Below, piece by piece: positions 1 to 7,077 of a DNA stretch of 12,975 bases. The DNA lies in assembly GCA_021604265.1 (NCBI GenBank), contig BQIY01000025.1:1-12975 (forward strand), read 5' to 3'. The DNA comes from Nitrospirales bacterium. Its GTDB lineage: Bacteria; Nitrospirota; Nitrospiria; Nitrospirales; UBA8639. The notes under the pieces were generated by a model. The model had not been told where the DNA came from and made no database searches. It was given only the letters and a program-made list of their open reading frames with translations. Position numbers and translations under genes: made by a program. The stretch's first letter is position 1. Each line of letters starts with the position of its first letter.

Positions 1-247
1 CTTCAATACCGGCCTCGTCAATACCCTGGAACTCGGATTCATGTTGGACTGCGCAGAAACGATCATCATGGGCGCGCTGACGCGCCAAGAAAGCCGTGGT
101 GCCCACTTTCGAACAGACTATCTGGATCGAAATGACGAGCACTGGCTCAAGCATACTCTCCTCTATCAAACGGCCAATGGATTACCGGCCATCGATTATC
201 TCCCGGTTCGAATCACCCAATGGCAACCTCAAACCCGGGTGTACTAA
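1..247 (+). CDS. sdhA: Succinate dehydrogenase/fumarate reductase flavoprotein subunit, C-terminal end (partial)
   Basis: Only the last 81 codons are inside the window; the reading frame is already open at base 2 and ends with TAA at 245-247. The peptide carries the hallmark C-terminal signature of SdhA/FrdA flavoproteins: a helix with LDCAE, then ESRGAHFRTDY, DRND and WLKHTL, ending in a short tail with QPQTRVY. In the family this part forms the C-terminal helical region packing on the FAD domain; the SRGAH arginine lies near the dicarboxylate site. The enzyme interconverts succinate and fumarate with bound FAD and passes electrons to the iron-sulfur subunit encoded immediately downstream (73-base gap). 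Whether it runs as dehydrogenase (oxidative TCA) or fumarate reductase (reductive TCA) cannot be read from this fragment. The family is near certain; the choice between sdhA and frdA as the name is arbitrary. Confidence 0.93.
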   Translation, partial: FNTGLVNTLELGFMLDCAETIIMGALTRQESRGAHFRTDYLDRNDEHWLKHTLLYQTANGLPAIDYLPVRITQWQPQTRVY

Positions 248-320
248 AGAACGCTAAAAAAGTGAGAACGCTGCCTCGGGGTATAGTCACCTGGCTTATG
301 TCTGCTAACATAAAGAATAT

Positions 321-1280
321 ATGAACACGACCCTACGTATACGCCGGTTTAACCCGGAACTAAAATCCCCATCACCCTTTTTTCAAGACTACCAGCTTGA
401 CCTCGAAGCATCCGATAGTGTCCTTGACGGTCTTATCAAAGTCCGGGAAACACTCGACGATTCTCTCGCACTTCGCTGCTCCTGTCGCGGGGCCATTTGC
501 GGTTCATGCGGCATGCGCATTAATGGACATGCGGCATTAGCCTGTAAAACCAAAATTATTTCAGCTACCACAGAAAGCCACACCATCCAAGTTGAACCCA
601 TGAATAACATGCCCGTCATTAAAGATCTCATCACGGACATGTCACCCTTTTGGGAGAAAATACGCCAGGTTCAACCATGGCTTCAACCCGCCAAACCCAT
701 TCCGGAAGCCGAGCACCTCGCACCAGCAGAAGCGATGAACCATCTTTCCAGCGTGATGAGCTGCATCATGTGTGGGGTTTGCGTATCGGACTGTACCGTG
801 TTGGAAGTCGACTCAACATTTGTTGGACCTGCGGCTCTGGCGAAAGCCTACCGGTTTGTGGCCGATCCACGCGATGCGGCAACCAAACAACGACTGACCA
901 CACTCAACAAATCTGGCGGCATGTGGGACTGCACTCGATGCATGGAATGTATCCAAGTCTGCCCCAAAGGCGTTGGCCCCATGGATCGCATTATGTCGCT
1001 ACGAGCGAAAGGGATCGACAAGCAGATCCCCTCGACAAACGGTTCTCGTCATGCCGAATCCTTCACGGACATTATCGAACACAAAGGCATGTTAGATGAA
1101 CCTATGTTGGCGATACGGACGTTCGGCTTTCGGAATGTCGGACGGTTGATTGGCATGATCCCCATTGCCATTCAGTCTTTTCGTCGAAAAAAAATTGCAC
1201 CATCAGGCCCATTACATCGAGCCATTCCTGGCATTGACCAAATCAAGCGGCTCTTCAAACGCGCTAGGAGTCAACCATGA
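321..1280 (+). CDS. sdhB: Succinate dehydrogenase/fumarate reductase iron-sulfur subunit, double [4Fe-4S] type
   Basis: A 319-residue electron-transfer subunit linking the flavoprotein to the quinone side. Residues 1-105 are a plant-type ferredoxin domain with [2Fe-2S] ligands C55, C60, C63 and C75 (C53 is also present). Residues 135-225 form the dicluster domain: C148-x2-C151-x2-C154-x3-C158 and C204-x2-C207-x2-C210-x3-C214-P. In classical SdhB the second motif lacks the middle cysteine and binds [3Fe-4S]. Here C207 completes a four-cysteine motif, so two [4Fe-4S] clusters are expected, as described for archaeal type-E complexes. About 105 residues follow the last cysteine, much longer than the roughly 240-residue classical subunit. 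This tail is basic with an apolar stretch near 264-288 (FGFRNVGRLIGMIPIAIQSF) that could be an amphipathic membrane-contact helix. The gene overlaps the next one by ATGA. The RBS is weak (AAAG ahead of ATG 321). Confidence 0.93.
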   Translation: MNTTLRIRRFNPELKSPSPFFQDYQLDLEASDSVLDGLIKVRETLDDSLALRCSCRGAICGSCGMRINGHAALACKTKIISATTESHTIQVEPMNNMPVIKDLITDMSPFWEKIRQVQPWLQPAKPIPEAEHLAPAEAMNHLSSVMSCIMCGVCVSDCTVLEVDSTFVGPAALAKAYRFVADPRDAATKQRLTTLNKSGGMWDCTRCMECIQVCPKGVGPMDRIMSLRAKGIDKQIPSTNGSRHAESFTDIIEHKGMLDEPMLAIRTFGFRNVGRLIGMIPIAIQSFRRKKIAPSGPLHRAIPGIDQIKRLFKRARSQP

Positions 1281-2167
1281 AATATGCCTTCTTTCCCGGT
1301 TGCGTTTCAAAAGGCGCGTGTCCGGAGCTTTACCAATCGGTTATGCAGGTCTACCCGAAGATTGGCATTGACCTTGAAGAAATGACCACAGCCGCCTGCA
1401 CCGGCGCCGGCGTGCTGCAAGAAAAGGATCTTCGCTTAGGTGACGTGTTAAATGCCCGGACATTTGCCCTTGCCGAACAACAGAACCTGCCGATCATGAC
1501 GATTTGCAGTACCTGCCAAGGCGTCATGAGTCAGGCTAATCACCGCATGACGACGGATGAATCATATTTAGCCGAAATCAATCAGGTGTTAGGAGAAGAA
1601 GGACTCGAGTATCGAGGGACAACCAACATTCGCCATTTCATTTGGATCTTATTGGAAGATGTAGGAGAGGACGCACTGAAGCGTGCCATCAAAACACCAT
1701 TAACCGGCCTACGCGCGGCTCCGTTTTATGGCTGCTACCTTCAGCGGCCAACCGACGCACTCGAATTCGACCAACATCCTGATCGTCCGCAAGCCTTAGA
1801 ACGGGTCATTGAGATTTTGGGAGCTGAGGTAGTCGATTTTCCAGGCAAGAGCCGGTGTTGCGGATTTCCCATTCTGACGATTAATGAGAAAAATTCCCTC
1901 AACATGGTGGCAACACATACCAACAATGCCAAAACTCATGGGGCTGATATTATGGTGACTCCCTGCCCGCTGTGCCATTTGAATCTTGACGGCATGCAAA
2001 CCAAAGCCGGTAAGCAACAGGATACATCGATTGATCTCCCAATCCTTCATCTCCCGCAACTCCTGGGCCTCGCGATGAATCTCGACCCGAAATCACTTGG
2101 ACTCAATCGCAATTTCGTATCAGCCGAAGCGGTATTACACAAACTTGCCGGTGTGGGGTCGTCATAA
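1277..2167 (+). CDS. sdhE: SdhE/HdrB-like CCG-domain subunit of type-E succinate:quinone (fumarate) oxidoreductase
   Basis: A 296-residue protein of the CCG (cysteine-rich) family shared by heterodisulfide reductase HdrB, GlpC/LctE-type proteins and SdhE of type-E complexes. No membrane-spanning helix is visible. The C-terminal CCG motif is complete: C153, then C194-C195-G, then C230-P-L-C233. The N-terminal copy is degenerate: C9, C41-T42-G (the second cysteine of CCG is replaced by threonine) and C77-x2-C80. In characterised homologues one copy holds a [4Fe-4S] cluster and the other a zinc site. I infer that the C-terminal copy is the cluster site here. The ATG start overlaps the sdhB stop, implying translational coupling and equal stoichiometry. 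Directly after SdhA and SdhB, and with no cytochrome b gene in view, it most likely replaces SdhC/SdhD as the quinone-reactive or membrane-contact subunit. Automatic annotation would probably call it heterodisulfide reductase subunit B. Confidence 0.88.
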   Translation: MKYAFFPGCVSKGACPELYQSVMQVYPKIGIDLEEMTTAACTGAGVLQEKDLRLGDVLNARTFALAEQQNLPIMTICSTCQGVMSQANHRMTTDESYLAEINQVLGEEGLEYRGTTNIRHFIWILLEDVGEDALKRAIKTPLTGLRAAPFYGCYLQRPTDALEFDQHPDRPQALERVIEILGAEVVDFPGKSRCCGFPILTINEKNSLNMVATHTNNAKTHGADIMVTPCPLCHLNLDGMQTKAGKQQDTSIDLPILHLPQLLGLAMNLDPKSLGLNRNFVSAEAVLHKLAGVGSS

Positions 2168-2231
2168 ACACAAGCTTGATCGCATAACCCCACTCCCATA
2201 AATGGTTTGGCAGAGGGAAGGAAAAGATGAC

Positions 2232-2663
2232 ATGAACTTTGATCCGGCCGTCGCGGCACGACAAGCCTTTCAACAGGCGCAACAACACGGAGAACTCGGA
2301 GAGCTTGAAGATGATATTCTTGAAATGGAAGAAACCTTTTCTTCGATTCAAGGCCCTGACGCCACACGTGCCTACAACGCTTTGCAAAAATTTGGAGAAG
2401 AATTGCCTCAGGCTCGATATTTCCAAGAATTTCTCATCTATATTACCTGGCAGCAGGTGACAGAGGGACCCTTGCCAGAGTTTTTTCAGCAAGGGCTCAA
2501 GCTGTCGGATCAATTTCTCGAACGCTTCACACAAGACATTGTCAATACGCCATCCCACGCGCATGTACTCGCCATTCGACAATCCTTTCAAGCCGGACTT
2601 GGTATCGAAACCGAAGAAGTCATCGAAGAACACGAAGAAGACGCCTTTGCCGGTGGAGATTAA
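2232..2663 (+). CDS. Conserved-looking acidic helical protein of unknown function
   Basis: I do not recognise this 143-residue protein. The frame is open from an ATG at 2202, but I place the start at ATG 2232 because an AGGGAAGGA ribosome binding site (2214-2222) lies about ten bases before it and the upstream ten residues look unstructured. The protein is soluble, predicted largely helical, rich in Gln, Glu and Phe, and ends in a strongly acidic tail ([12 protein letters not shown] followed by AGGD). There are no cysteines, no membrane segment and no signal peptide. It lies 64 bases after sdhE and 20 bases before the methyltransferase gene, so it is probably co-transcribed with the Sdh/Frd genes. 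A role as an accessory or assembly factor is possible from position alone. A real gene is supported by the good RBS, lack of a competing frame and tight spacing. Confidence 0.72.
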   Translation: MNFDPAVAARQAFQQAQQHGELGELEDDILEMEETFSSIQGPDATRAYNALQKFGEELPQARYFQEFLIYITWQQVTEGPLPEFFQQGLKLSDQFLERFTQDIVNTPSHAHVLAIRQSFQAGLGIETEEVIEEHEEDAFAGGD

Positions 2664-2683
2664 AGACTCGAAGAGAACGCACC

Positions 2684-3694
2684 ATGCCCACACCGCCATC
2701 ACCAGCGAATATCATGCAACTCGGCATGGCTTTTTGGGGATCAAAAACCCTTCTAAGTGCCGTTGAACTGGGAGTTTTTACAGAGCTCGCCCGCCAACCA
2801 CGTGATGAGGAATCGCTGCGGAAACAGTTGGGGCTACACGAGCGCAGCGCCAGAGACTTCTTCGATGCGCTCGTAGCTCTCGGCATGCTGGATCGAAATA
2901 ACGGGACGTACTCCAACACACCTGAGACAGATCAATTCCTTGACAAAACCAAACCCACCTATATTGGCGGATTCTTAGAAATGGCCAATGCCCGCCTGTA
3001 CCGCTACTGGGGTTCGCTCACAGAAGGACTCCGTACAGGATTGCCGCAAAACGAGACCAAAAACGGTGATGACTTTTTCGGGACATTATATAGTAATCCC
3101 GCGGCACTCCGTGCCTTTTTGCAATCCATGACTGGCATCAGTATGGGAGCCAGTCAGGCCATCGCTCAGAAGTTTCCGTGGACAGACTACAACACATTCA
3201 TCGATATTGGCTGTGCTCAAGGCGGGTTCGCCGTTCACATTGCACAAACCCATTCACATTTGACAGGAAGAGGTTTTGATCTCCCGCCGGTTGGCCCCAT
3301 CTTTCAAGACTATGTCCATTCGTTTAACTTGAGTGATCGGATACAATTCATCCCAGGCGATTTCTTCAAAGAGACACTGCCTCAAGCCGATGTTCTCTGT
3401 ATGGGCCACATCCTTCATGACTGGAATTTGGAAGAGAAGAAACAACTCATAAGTAAAGCGTATGACGCGCTGCCCGCAAATGGAGCCCTTATCATTTTTG
3501 AAGCCTTGATCGATGATGAGCGACGGCAGAATGCGTTCGGTCTTCTCATGAGCCTCAATATGCTTATCGAGTTAGCAGGAGGGTTTGACTATACCGGCGC
3601 TGACTGTTCAGGCTGGTTACAAGAAGCCGGGTTCCGTGAAACTCGCGTCGAACACCTCATTGGACCTGACTCCATGGTCATCGGAATCAAGTAA
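2684..3694 (+). CDS. SAM-dependent O-methyltransferase of the plant-type/acetylserotonin OMT family
   Basis: A 336-residue class I methyltransferase with the two-domain build of the Methyltransf_2 family. Residues 10-90 form a winged-helix dimerisation domain ([15 protein letters not shown], then a helix-turn-helix-like segment with [15 protein letters not shown]). The Rossmann domain follows with motif [10 protein letters not shown] at 173-181, an acidic loop residue D199, GDFF at 225-228 and HILHDW at 242-247, which contains the histidine that acts as general base in O-methyltransferases. A late IIFEALIDD (270-278) matches the conserved glutamate strand. The family methylates hydroxyl groups of small aromatic or polyketide substrates; the bacterial substrate cannot be predicted. 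It starts 20 bases after the acidic protein gene with only a weak GAAGAGA site, so it is probably the last gene of the same transcript. C-methyltransferases and demethylases share this fold, so the exact chemistry is uncertain. Confidence 0.87.
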   Translation: MPTPPSPANIMQLGMAFWGSKTLLSAVELGVFTELARQPRDEESLRKQLGLHERSARDFFDALVALGMLDRNNGTYSNTPETDQFLDKTKPTYIGGFLEMANARLYRYWGSLTEGLRTGLPQNETKNGDDFFGTLYSNPAALRAFLQSMTGISMGASQAIAQKFPWTDYNTFIDIGCAQGGFAVHIAQTHSHLTGRGFDLPPVGPIFQDYVHSFNLSDRIQFIPGDFFKETLPQADVLCMGHILHDWNLEEKKQLISKAYDALPANGALIIFEALIDDERRQNAFGLLMSLNMLIELAGGFDYTGADCSGWLQEAGFRETRVEHLIGPDSMVIGIK

Positions 3695-3753
3695 AATTAT
3701 TCATACGCCTTATTCGAAACACCTAACCCATTTCATCCCCTTCCCTCCATCAA

Positions 3754-4191
3754 ATGTCTTCACGTCAATCGCTGATTTCTCGTCAATACAGTTGGCCGGC
3801 CAAAATGATGGTGAAACCAAGTCCCATCGATGGAAAAGGACTCTTTGCAGCAGAACCGCTACCAGCAAGAAGAAAAATCGGAGAATTTGAAGGCGAGCTG
3901 ATCAGTCAACGGGAAGCTCGCCGGCGAGCGAAAACTCAACGTCACATTGCCATTGTCGAAGTCAATAATAAAAAAGCCATTGATGCGGCCAAACAGCAAC
4001 ATGGATTTCGATTCATCAATCACTCCTGCACACCCAATACCTTTATGCGGATCTTTCGTGAACGCGCAGAATTCTACACCTTGCGTCGCATCAGGATGGG
4101 AGAAGAGTTAACCTGTAACTACGGAGAAACCCATCACGAAGGCATGCTGCGCTGTAGGTGCCGCAGCCAAACATGCCGTCAATTTCTCTAA
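3754..4191 (+). CDS. Small stand-alone SET-domain protein (putative protein-lysine methyltransferase)
   Basis: A 145-residue protein made almost entirely of a compact SET domain. Visible marks are GKGLFA at 27-32 (SAM-binding entry loop), FINHSCTPN at 87-95 (knot motif contacting SAM), the catalytic-tyrosine motif ELTCNYG at 118-124, and a post-SET CxCx4C (C134, C136, C141) that with C92 could bind zinc. SET enzymes transfer methyl groups to lysine side chains of proteins. Bacterial examples are scattered, are often thought to be acquired from eukaryotes, and their targets are mostly unknown. The start is uncertain: ATG 3754 has no purine-rich site ahead of it, and neither does ATG 3805 (residue 18), which would still keep the whole domain. 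It lies 59 bases after the O-methyltransferase gene on the same strand. The family call is firm; activity and substrate are inference. Confidence 0.88.
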   Translation: MSSRQSLISRQYSWPAKMMVKPSPIDGKGLFAAEPLPARRKIGEFEGELISQREARRRAKTQRHIAIVEVNNKKAIDAAKQQHGFRFINHSCTPNTFMRIFRERAEFYTLRRIRMGEELTCNYGETHHEGMLRCRCRSQTCRQFL

Positions 4192-4281
4192 AACATCACA
4201 CATAATAATCAGAAATATTTCCCCAACCGTTGAACGGATACCAATCCGCGCTTCTCTTCAACAATGAACAATATTCTCCAA

Positions 4282-4309
4282 TCAAGAAATCTGGGAAAAT
4301 CACCGATAA
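4282..4309 (+). promoter_or_regulatory. Possible sigma-28 (FliA)-type promoter for the small gene at 4356
   Basis: ACCGATAA at 4302-4309 differs at one position from the sigma-28 -10 consensus GCCGATAA, and TCAA at 4282-4285 differs at one position from the -35 core TAAA. The spacer is 16 bases against the usual 15. A start site just downstream would give a leader of about 40 bases before ATG 4356. Such matches occur by chance, so this is tentative. It gains some weight because the downstream peptide resembles small motility-associated proteins. Confidence 0.33.
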
Positions 4310-4355
4310 CCCCTCTAGACATCATATTTTTGTCAATCTTGAAAGGAGACAGCCT

Positions 4356-4532
4356 ATGGATGGACTTGCCGCCCTCAATGCTGCGAACATACAAGCGCAA
4401 ACGACGCTTCCCCTGATTGAATCTGCGACCAATGTGCAATCAACACGACAAGTGAAAGCTCCGACGTCGGTTTCAATAGACTCTGTCACGATCTCTCCTG
4501 AAGCTGCCGCTTTACAAAAAAGCCATACATAG
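4356..4532 (+). CDS. Small 58-residue protein, possibly motility-associated
   Basis: A 58-codon gene too short to stand out by length, but supported by a strong AAAGGAGA ribosome binding site (4343-4350), five bases before ATG 4356, and by a clean terminator about 45 bases after its stop. The frame extends further upstream only through an unlikely TTG at 4230. The peptide begins MDGLAALNAANIQAQ, is rich in Ala, Thr and Ser, and ends with SVTISPEAAALQKS. There is no signal peptide, membrane helix or cysteine. The length, the MD..AL..A start and the low complexity faintly recall the YjfB-type putative motility proteins, and a possible sigma-28 promoter precedes it. Similar VxISPEA endings occur in various small unknowns, so the functional link is weak. 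I am fairly sure it is expressed, but not sure of its role. Confidence 0.7.
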   Translation: MDGLAALNAANIQAQTTLPLIESATNVQSTRQVKAPTSVSIDSVTISPEAAALQKSHT

Positions 4533-4864
4533 GTTCCGACGTTTCAACGACAAGAGCTTTGCTGGCATCATTCAGCCCTTCCATAGACACGTTGACCGGT
4601 CTATGGAAGGGTTTCTGTTAGATTAGATCGCCGTTCTTCTCTTTGCCAATTCATCGATGCCCTCTCCATCGCCTCACACAATACTCTGAGATCATCCTCA
4701 CACATTCTATTCCCATTCCACTCTACTGGTACCACAAAAGACTTGCCTTCTTGAGCTTGCTACAATGCATAAAGGTGACAACACTTCACTCCAAATCTTA
4801 GGCAACCATCACACACCACAACGAACTCTTCACCATATGACTGATACGATAGGAATACACCTAT
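4533..4864. other. 332-base intergenic region holding one terminator
   Basis: Apart from the terminator at 4576-4619, this stretch shows no convincing open frame, RNA gene or repeat. A TACAAT hexamer at 4761-4766 could be a -10 element for the downstream hydrolase gene, but no good -35 lies at the right distance. From about 4640 to 4860 the strand is pyrimidine-rich (many CA, TC and CCA runs), typical of a non-coding leader here. Confidence 0.6.
4576..4619 (+). terminator. Rho-independent terminator after the small gene
   Basis: A perfect 13-base inverted repeat, CCCTTCCATAGAC (4576-4588) and GTCTATGGAAGGG (4599-4611), encloses a 10-base loop and is followed by TTTCTGTT. The stem is strong; the T tract is short and interrupted. 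It lies 44 bases after the stop of the 58-residue gene and is the clearest terminator in the window. Confidence 0.82.
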
Positions 4865-5665
4865 ATGAACATTATGAGATTTCAAGACCACGCCGGCAAC
4901 ACTCACTACGGTGAACCACTCGACGAACAATCAGCACGGCTCATTGAAGGTGATATTTTTGGTACTTACCAGATCACAGACGAAACCACGGCCATCAAAA
5001 AAATTCTGTCTCCCATAATTCCCCCAACCATCCTCTGTATTGGACTGAACTACAAAGCTCATGCCGAGGAAACCGGGGCAAAGCTGCCGGAGCACCCCGT
5101 TCTGTTTATCAAGGCATCCAATGCCCTGAATAATTCTGAAGATCCGATCGTCATTCCCAAAGTCGCAACAGATGAGGTGGACTATGAATGTGAGTTGGCT
5201 GTTATTATTGGCAAACCAGCCAAAAATGTCACACAACAGAATGCGCTCAATTATGTGCTCGGGTACACCTGCGCCAATGATGTCAGTGCGCGCCGGTGGC
5301 AGAAAAATGGCGGAGGCAAGCAATGGTGCCGCGGAAAATCCTTTGATACCTTTTGTCCACTCGGTCCGACCCTGGTCACAACAGATGAAATTCCTAACCC
5401 GAATAACCTCAAGATCAAAACCATACTCAATGGCAAAACCATGCAAGACTCGACCACATCTGATATGATTTTCAATATTCCAACACTGATTAGTTTTTTA
5501 AGCGAAGGGACAACTCTACTCCCAGGCACCGTCATCCTGACAGGCACCCCTCCCGGAGTTGGCTTTGCTCGGAATCCGCCAGTTTTTCTACAAGACGGAG
5601 ATCAGGTCACCATCGAGATCGAGCACATTGGAAGACTGAGCAATCCGGTGCAGAAGGATAAGTGA
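4865..5665 (+). CDS. Fumarylacetoacetate hydrolase (FAH) family protein
   Basis: A 266-residue enzyme of the FAH superfamily (hydrolases, isomerases and decarboxylases acting on oxo-acids). Residues 55-66 give ILCIGLNYKAHA, the conserved entry to the catalytic domain. The metal site is E108 and E110 in DYECEL with D139 in ANDVSAR. GKSFD at 157-161 and LTGTPPGVG at 225-233 complete the substrate pocket. The length matches the short FAHD1/2-like members, which act as acylpyruvate hydrolase, oxaloacetate decarboxylase or 2-oxo-hept-ene-dioate-type hydratase or isomerase. No aromatic-degradation genes lie nearby to fix the substrate, so oxaloacetate or acylpyruvate housekeeping chemistry is at least as likely. 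The start at ATG 4865 is favoured over ATG 4874 because AGGA at 4851-4854 sits about ten bases upstream. It stands alone after a long intergenic region and converges on the next gene, eight bases away. Confidence 0.9.
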   Translation: MNIMRFQDHAGNTHYGEPLDEQSARLIEGDIFGTYQITDETTAIKKILSPIIPPTILCIGLNYKAHAEETGAKLPEHPVLFIKASNALNNSEDPIVIPKVATDEVDYECELAVIIGKPAKNVTQQNALNYVLGYTCANDVSARRWQKNGGGKQWCRGKSFDTFCPLGPTLVTTDEIPNPNNLKIKTILNGKTMQDSTTSDMIFNIPTLISFLSEGTTLLPGTVILTGTPPGVGFARNPPVFLQDGDQVTIEIEHIGRLSNPVQKDK

Positions 5666-5679
5666 CAATTTTATCACTT
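5660..5679. terminator. Weak inverted repeat between converging genes, possible shared terminator
   Basis: AAGTGA (5660-5665) and TCACTT (5674-5679) form an inverted repeat around an AT-rich centre. The TGA stop codons of both converging genes are part of its arms. The stem is only six pairs and A/T-rich, so bidirectional termination is a modest possibility. Confidence 0.3.
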
Positions 5680-6840
5680 TTGTTCTAAATTTATCTCATG
5701 CGTTTTCAAAAGATTCGGAAAAGTCTCGTGCATTTTTCTGTACAGTTCTTGTGCCATAATCTCATGGCCCTGTTCATTCCAATGCACATCCCCTTCTATG
5801 AAATATTTATCAAGAACTGCCTTAGGATCGGCATCAGGCAAGATAAACAACGGGAAAAAATTGAAAAAGTTGACAGAATGATCTTGAGCCCATTCCCGCC
5901 AGAACGTGACGTGCCGGGAATGCAGGTCCTTGTGAACAATTTGATCCGGCCATGGATACACGGCAATCGTCATTCCTTTCTGATGCCGTTGAAGTAATTG
6001 ATACAGTAAATCCATATGATGCTTCGCCTTCTCCAGTCCCCTCCGCCCATAGCCTTCAAACATTTCATCATTGACCGTCCATAAACTTCGTTCTTGATTG
6101 ATTCCATACCGACGTTCGTCTTCAGAACGGAGCTCTTCGTGAGTCGGCATGAGAGTTTTTTGTAGAGTGACTGCAAGAGTCCAAATATTTTTCATCAACC
6201 CTGTGTATTCAAACACAAATTCTTTGATCCTTGAAGTCTGACTCATCAGACCGACTACGTGTCCATCACGAATATCATACCGTTTGACTTCATCCTCGAT
6301 ATCTGAAATATCAAGAAAAACGAAAAGGTGATCAAAGTCCAAGTTCACCGTCTCAAGTAAATACTCGACTTTCTTGAAATAGATCGCCGGCGCATAGGAG
6401 GACACGGCCGCATTCAGCACTTGAACATTTTGTCGCACCAATGCCGTATCGGTCAGTCCGACAAAGGTGTTCTCATATTCAACCCCAATGCCTTCGGTAA
6501 ACGAATCTCCGATAAAGAGAAAGCGGAACGCGGAAGAGGTAAACGGAACCTGACGAATCTCCCGGTCTTTAAATCCAAGCGAATTTGTATAGAGCGGATT
6601 GGTCAAATGACCCCATTTTTGTTCTTGCTGCTGACCATTCGCTTTGAGCGTATGATGAAAAGTTAGAGATGAAACTCGCAAGGCTCTTCGGTCGGCATAC
6701 TTGTGAATCGTCCCATACTTTTGAAAGTGATAGATCCCGGTCAGGACAAAATCTGACACAAGAACAACGATGACCACAATCAACACTAAAATTGTTTTTG
6801 AATAGTTCTCAAATCGATTCGACTTCGCTTGCGTCTCCAT
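5674..6840 (-). CDS. Membrane-anchored SGNH/GDSL-type hydrolase-like protein
   Basis: A 388-residue protein with one N-terminal membrane helix (about residues 16-36, very rich in Val, Ile and Leu) preceded by a short charged segment, so the rest should face the periplasm. FLFIGDSFTEG at 107-117 is block I of SGNH hydrolases with S113 as nucleophile. GDVHWNEQGH at 350-359 supplies the D351/H353 pair. A block II-like NAAVSSYAP lies at 143-151. The usual block III Asn (GxND) is not seen; its place is taken by FLDISDIEDE around 175-184, as in some acyltransferase-like members. In the family such proteins remove or transfer acyl groups on polysaccharides or lipids. An envelope sugar is a plausible substrate but unproven. 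It is a single gene: the upstream 237 bases separate it from ilvD, and its stop is eight bases from the converging FAH gene. The RBS is weak. Confidence 0.78.
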   Translation of the reverse strand: METQAKSNRFENYSKTILVLIVVIVVLVSDFVLTGIYHFQKYGTIHKYADRRALRVSSLTFHHTLKANGQQQEQKWGHLTNPLYTNSLGFKDREIRQVPFTSSAFRFLFIGDSFTEGIGVEYENTFVGLTDTALVRQNVQVLNAAVSSYAPAIYFKKVEYLLETVNLDFDHLFVFLDISDIEDEVKRYDIRDGHVVGLMSQTSRIKEFVFEYTGLMKNIWTLAVTLQKTLMPTHEELRSEDERRYGINQERSLWTVNDEMFEGYGRRGLEKAKHHMDLLYQLLQRHQKGMTIAVYPWPDQIVHKDLHSRHVTFWREWAQDHSVNFFNFFPLFILPDADPKAVLDKYFIEGDVHWNEQGHEIMAQELYRKMHETFPNLLKTHEINLEQK

Positions 6841-7077
6841 TTTTTTGCTTACTACAACATTGCTTATATGAGAAATTTAATTGTTGCTTGGTTAAGTGAT
6901 AGGGAAAAATTGGGAAGTCTACATACACCTTGACACTCTATTCAGTTAAATCCAACGTGACGAACGAATAGCGAAAGACTTGACATCTTCAGTTTCGGTA
7001 GATGAACCACTCGAAGAGAGAGCACCGGTGGATTCTTAGAGGTTGTGATTAGCTAAAAGACAATTTTCATGAGACAA

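Noticed and set aside
650..1099. 149-codon frame within sdhB in another phase
   Set aside because: It is a shadow; the sdhB frame carries all cluster motifs.
2103..2702. 199-codon minus-strand frame opposite the acidic protein gene
   Set aside because: The plus-strand gene has a good RBS, operon spacing and sensible composition. The minus frame is rich in Phe, Leu and Cys in the manner of an antisense of Glu/Lys-rich coding.
4931..5446. Long minus-strand open frame inside the FAH gene (171 codons)
   Set aside because: It is a shadow of the FAH coding frame, which has clear family motifs; the antisense product resembles nothing and has no RBS.
6930..6994. Two TTGACA boxes exactly 50 bases apart, each followed by CAGTT, on the plus strand
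   Set aside because: No -10 element lies 16-18 bases downstream of either, and no plus-strand gene follows, so a promoter is unsupported. Probably chance similarity.
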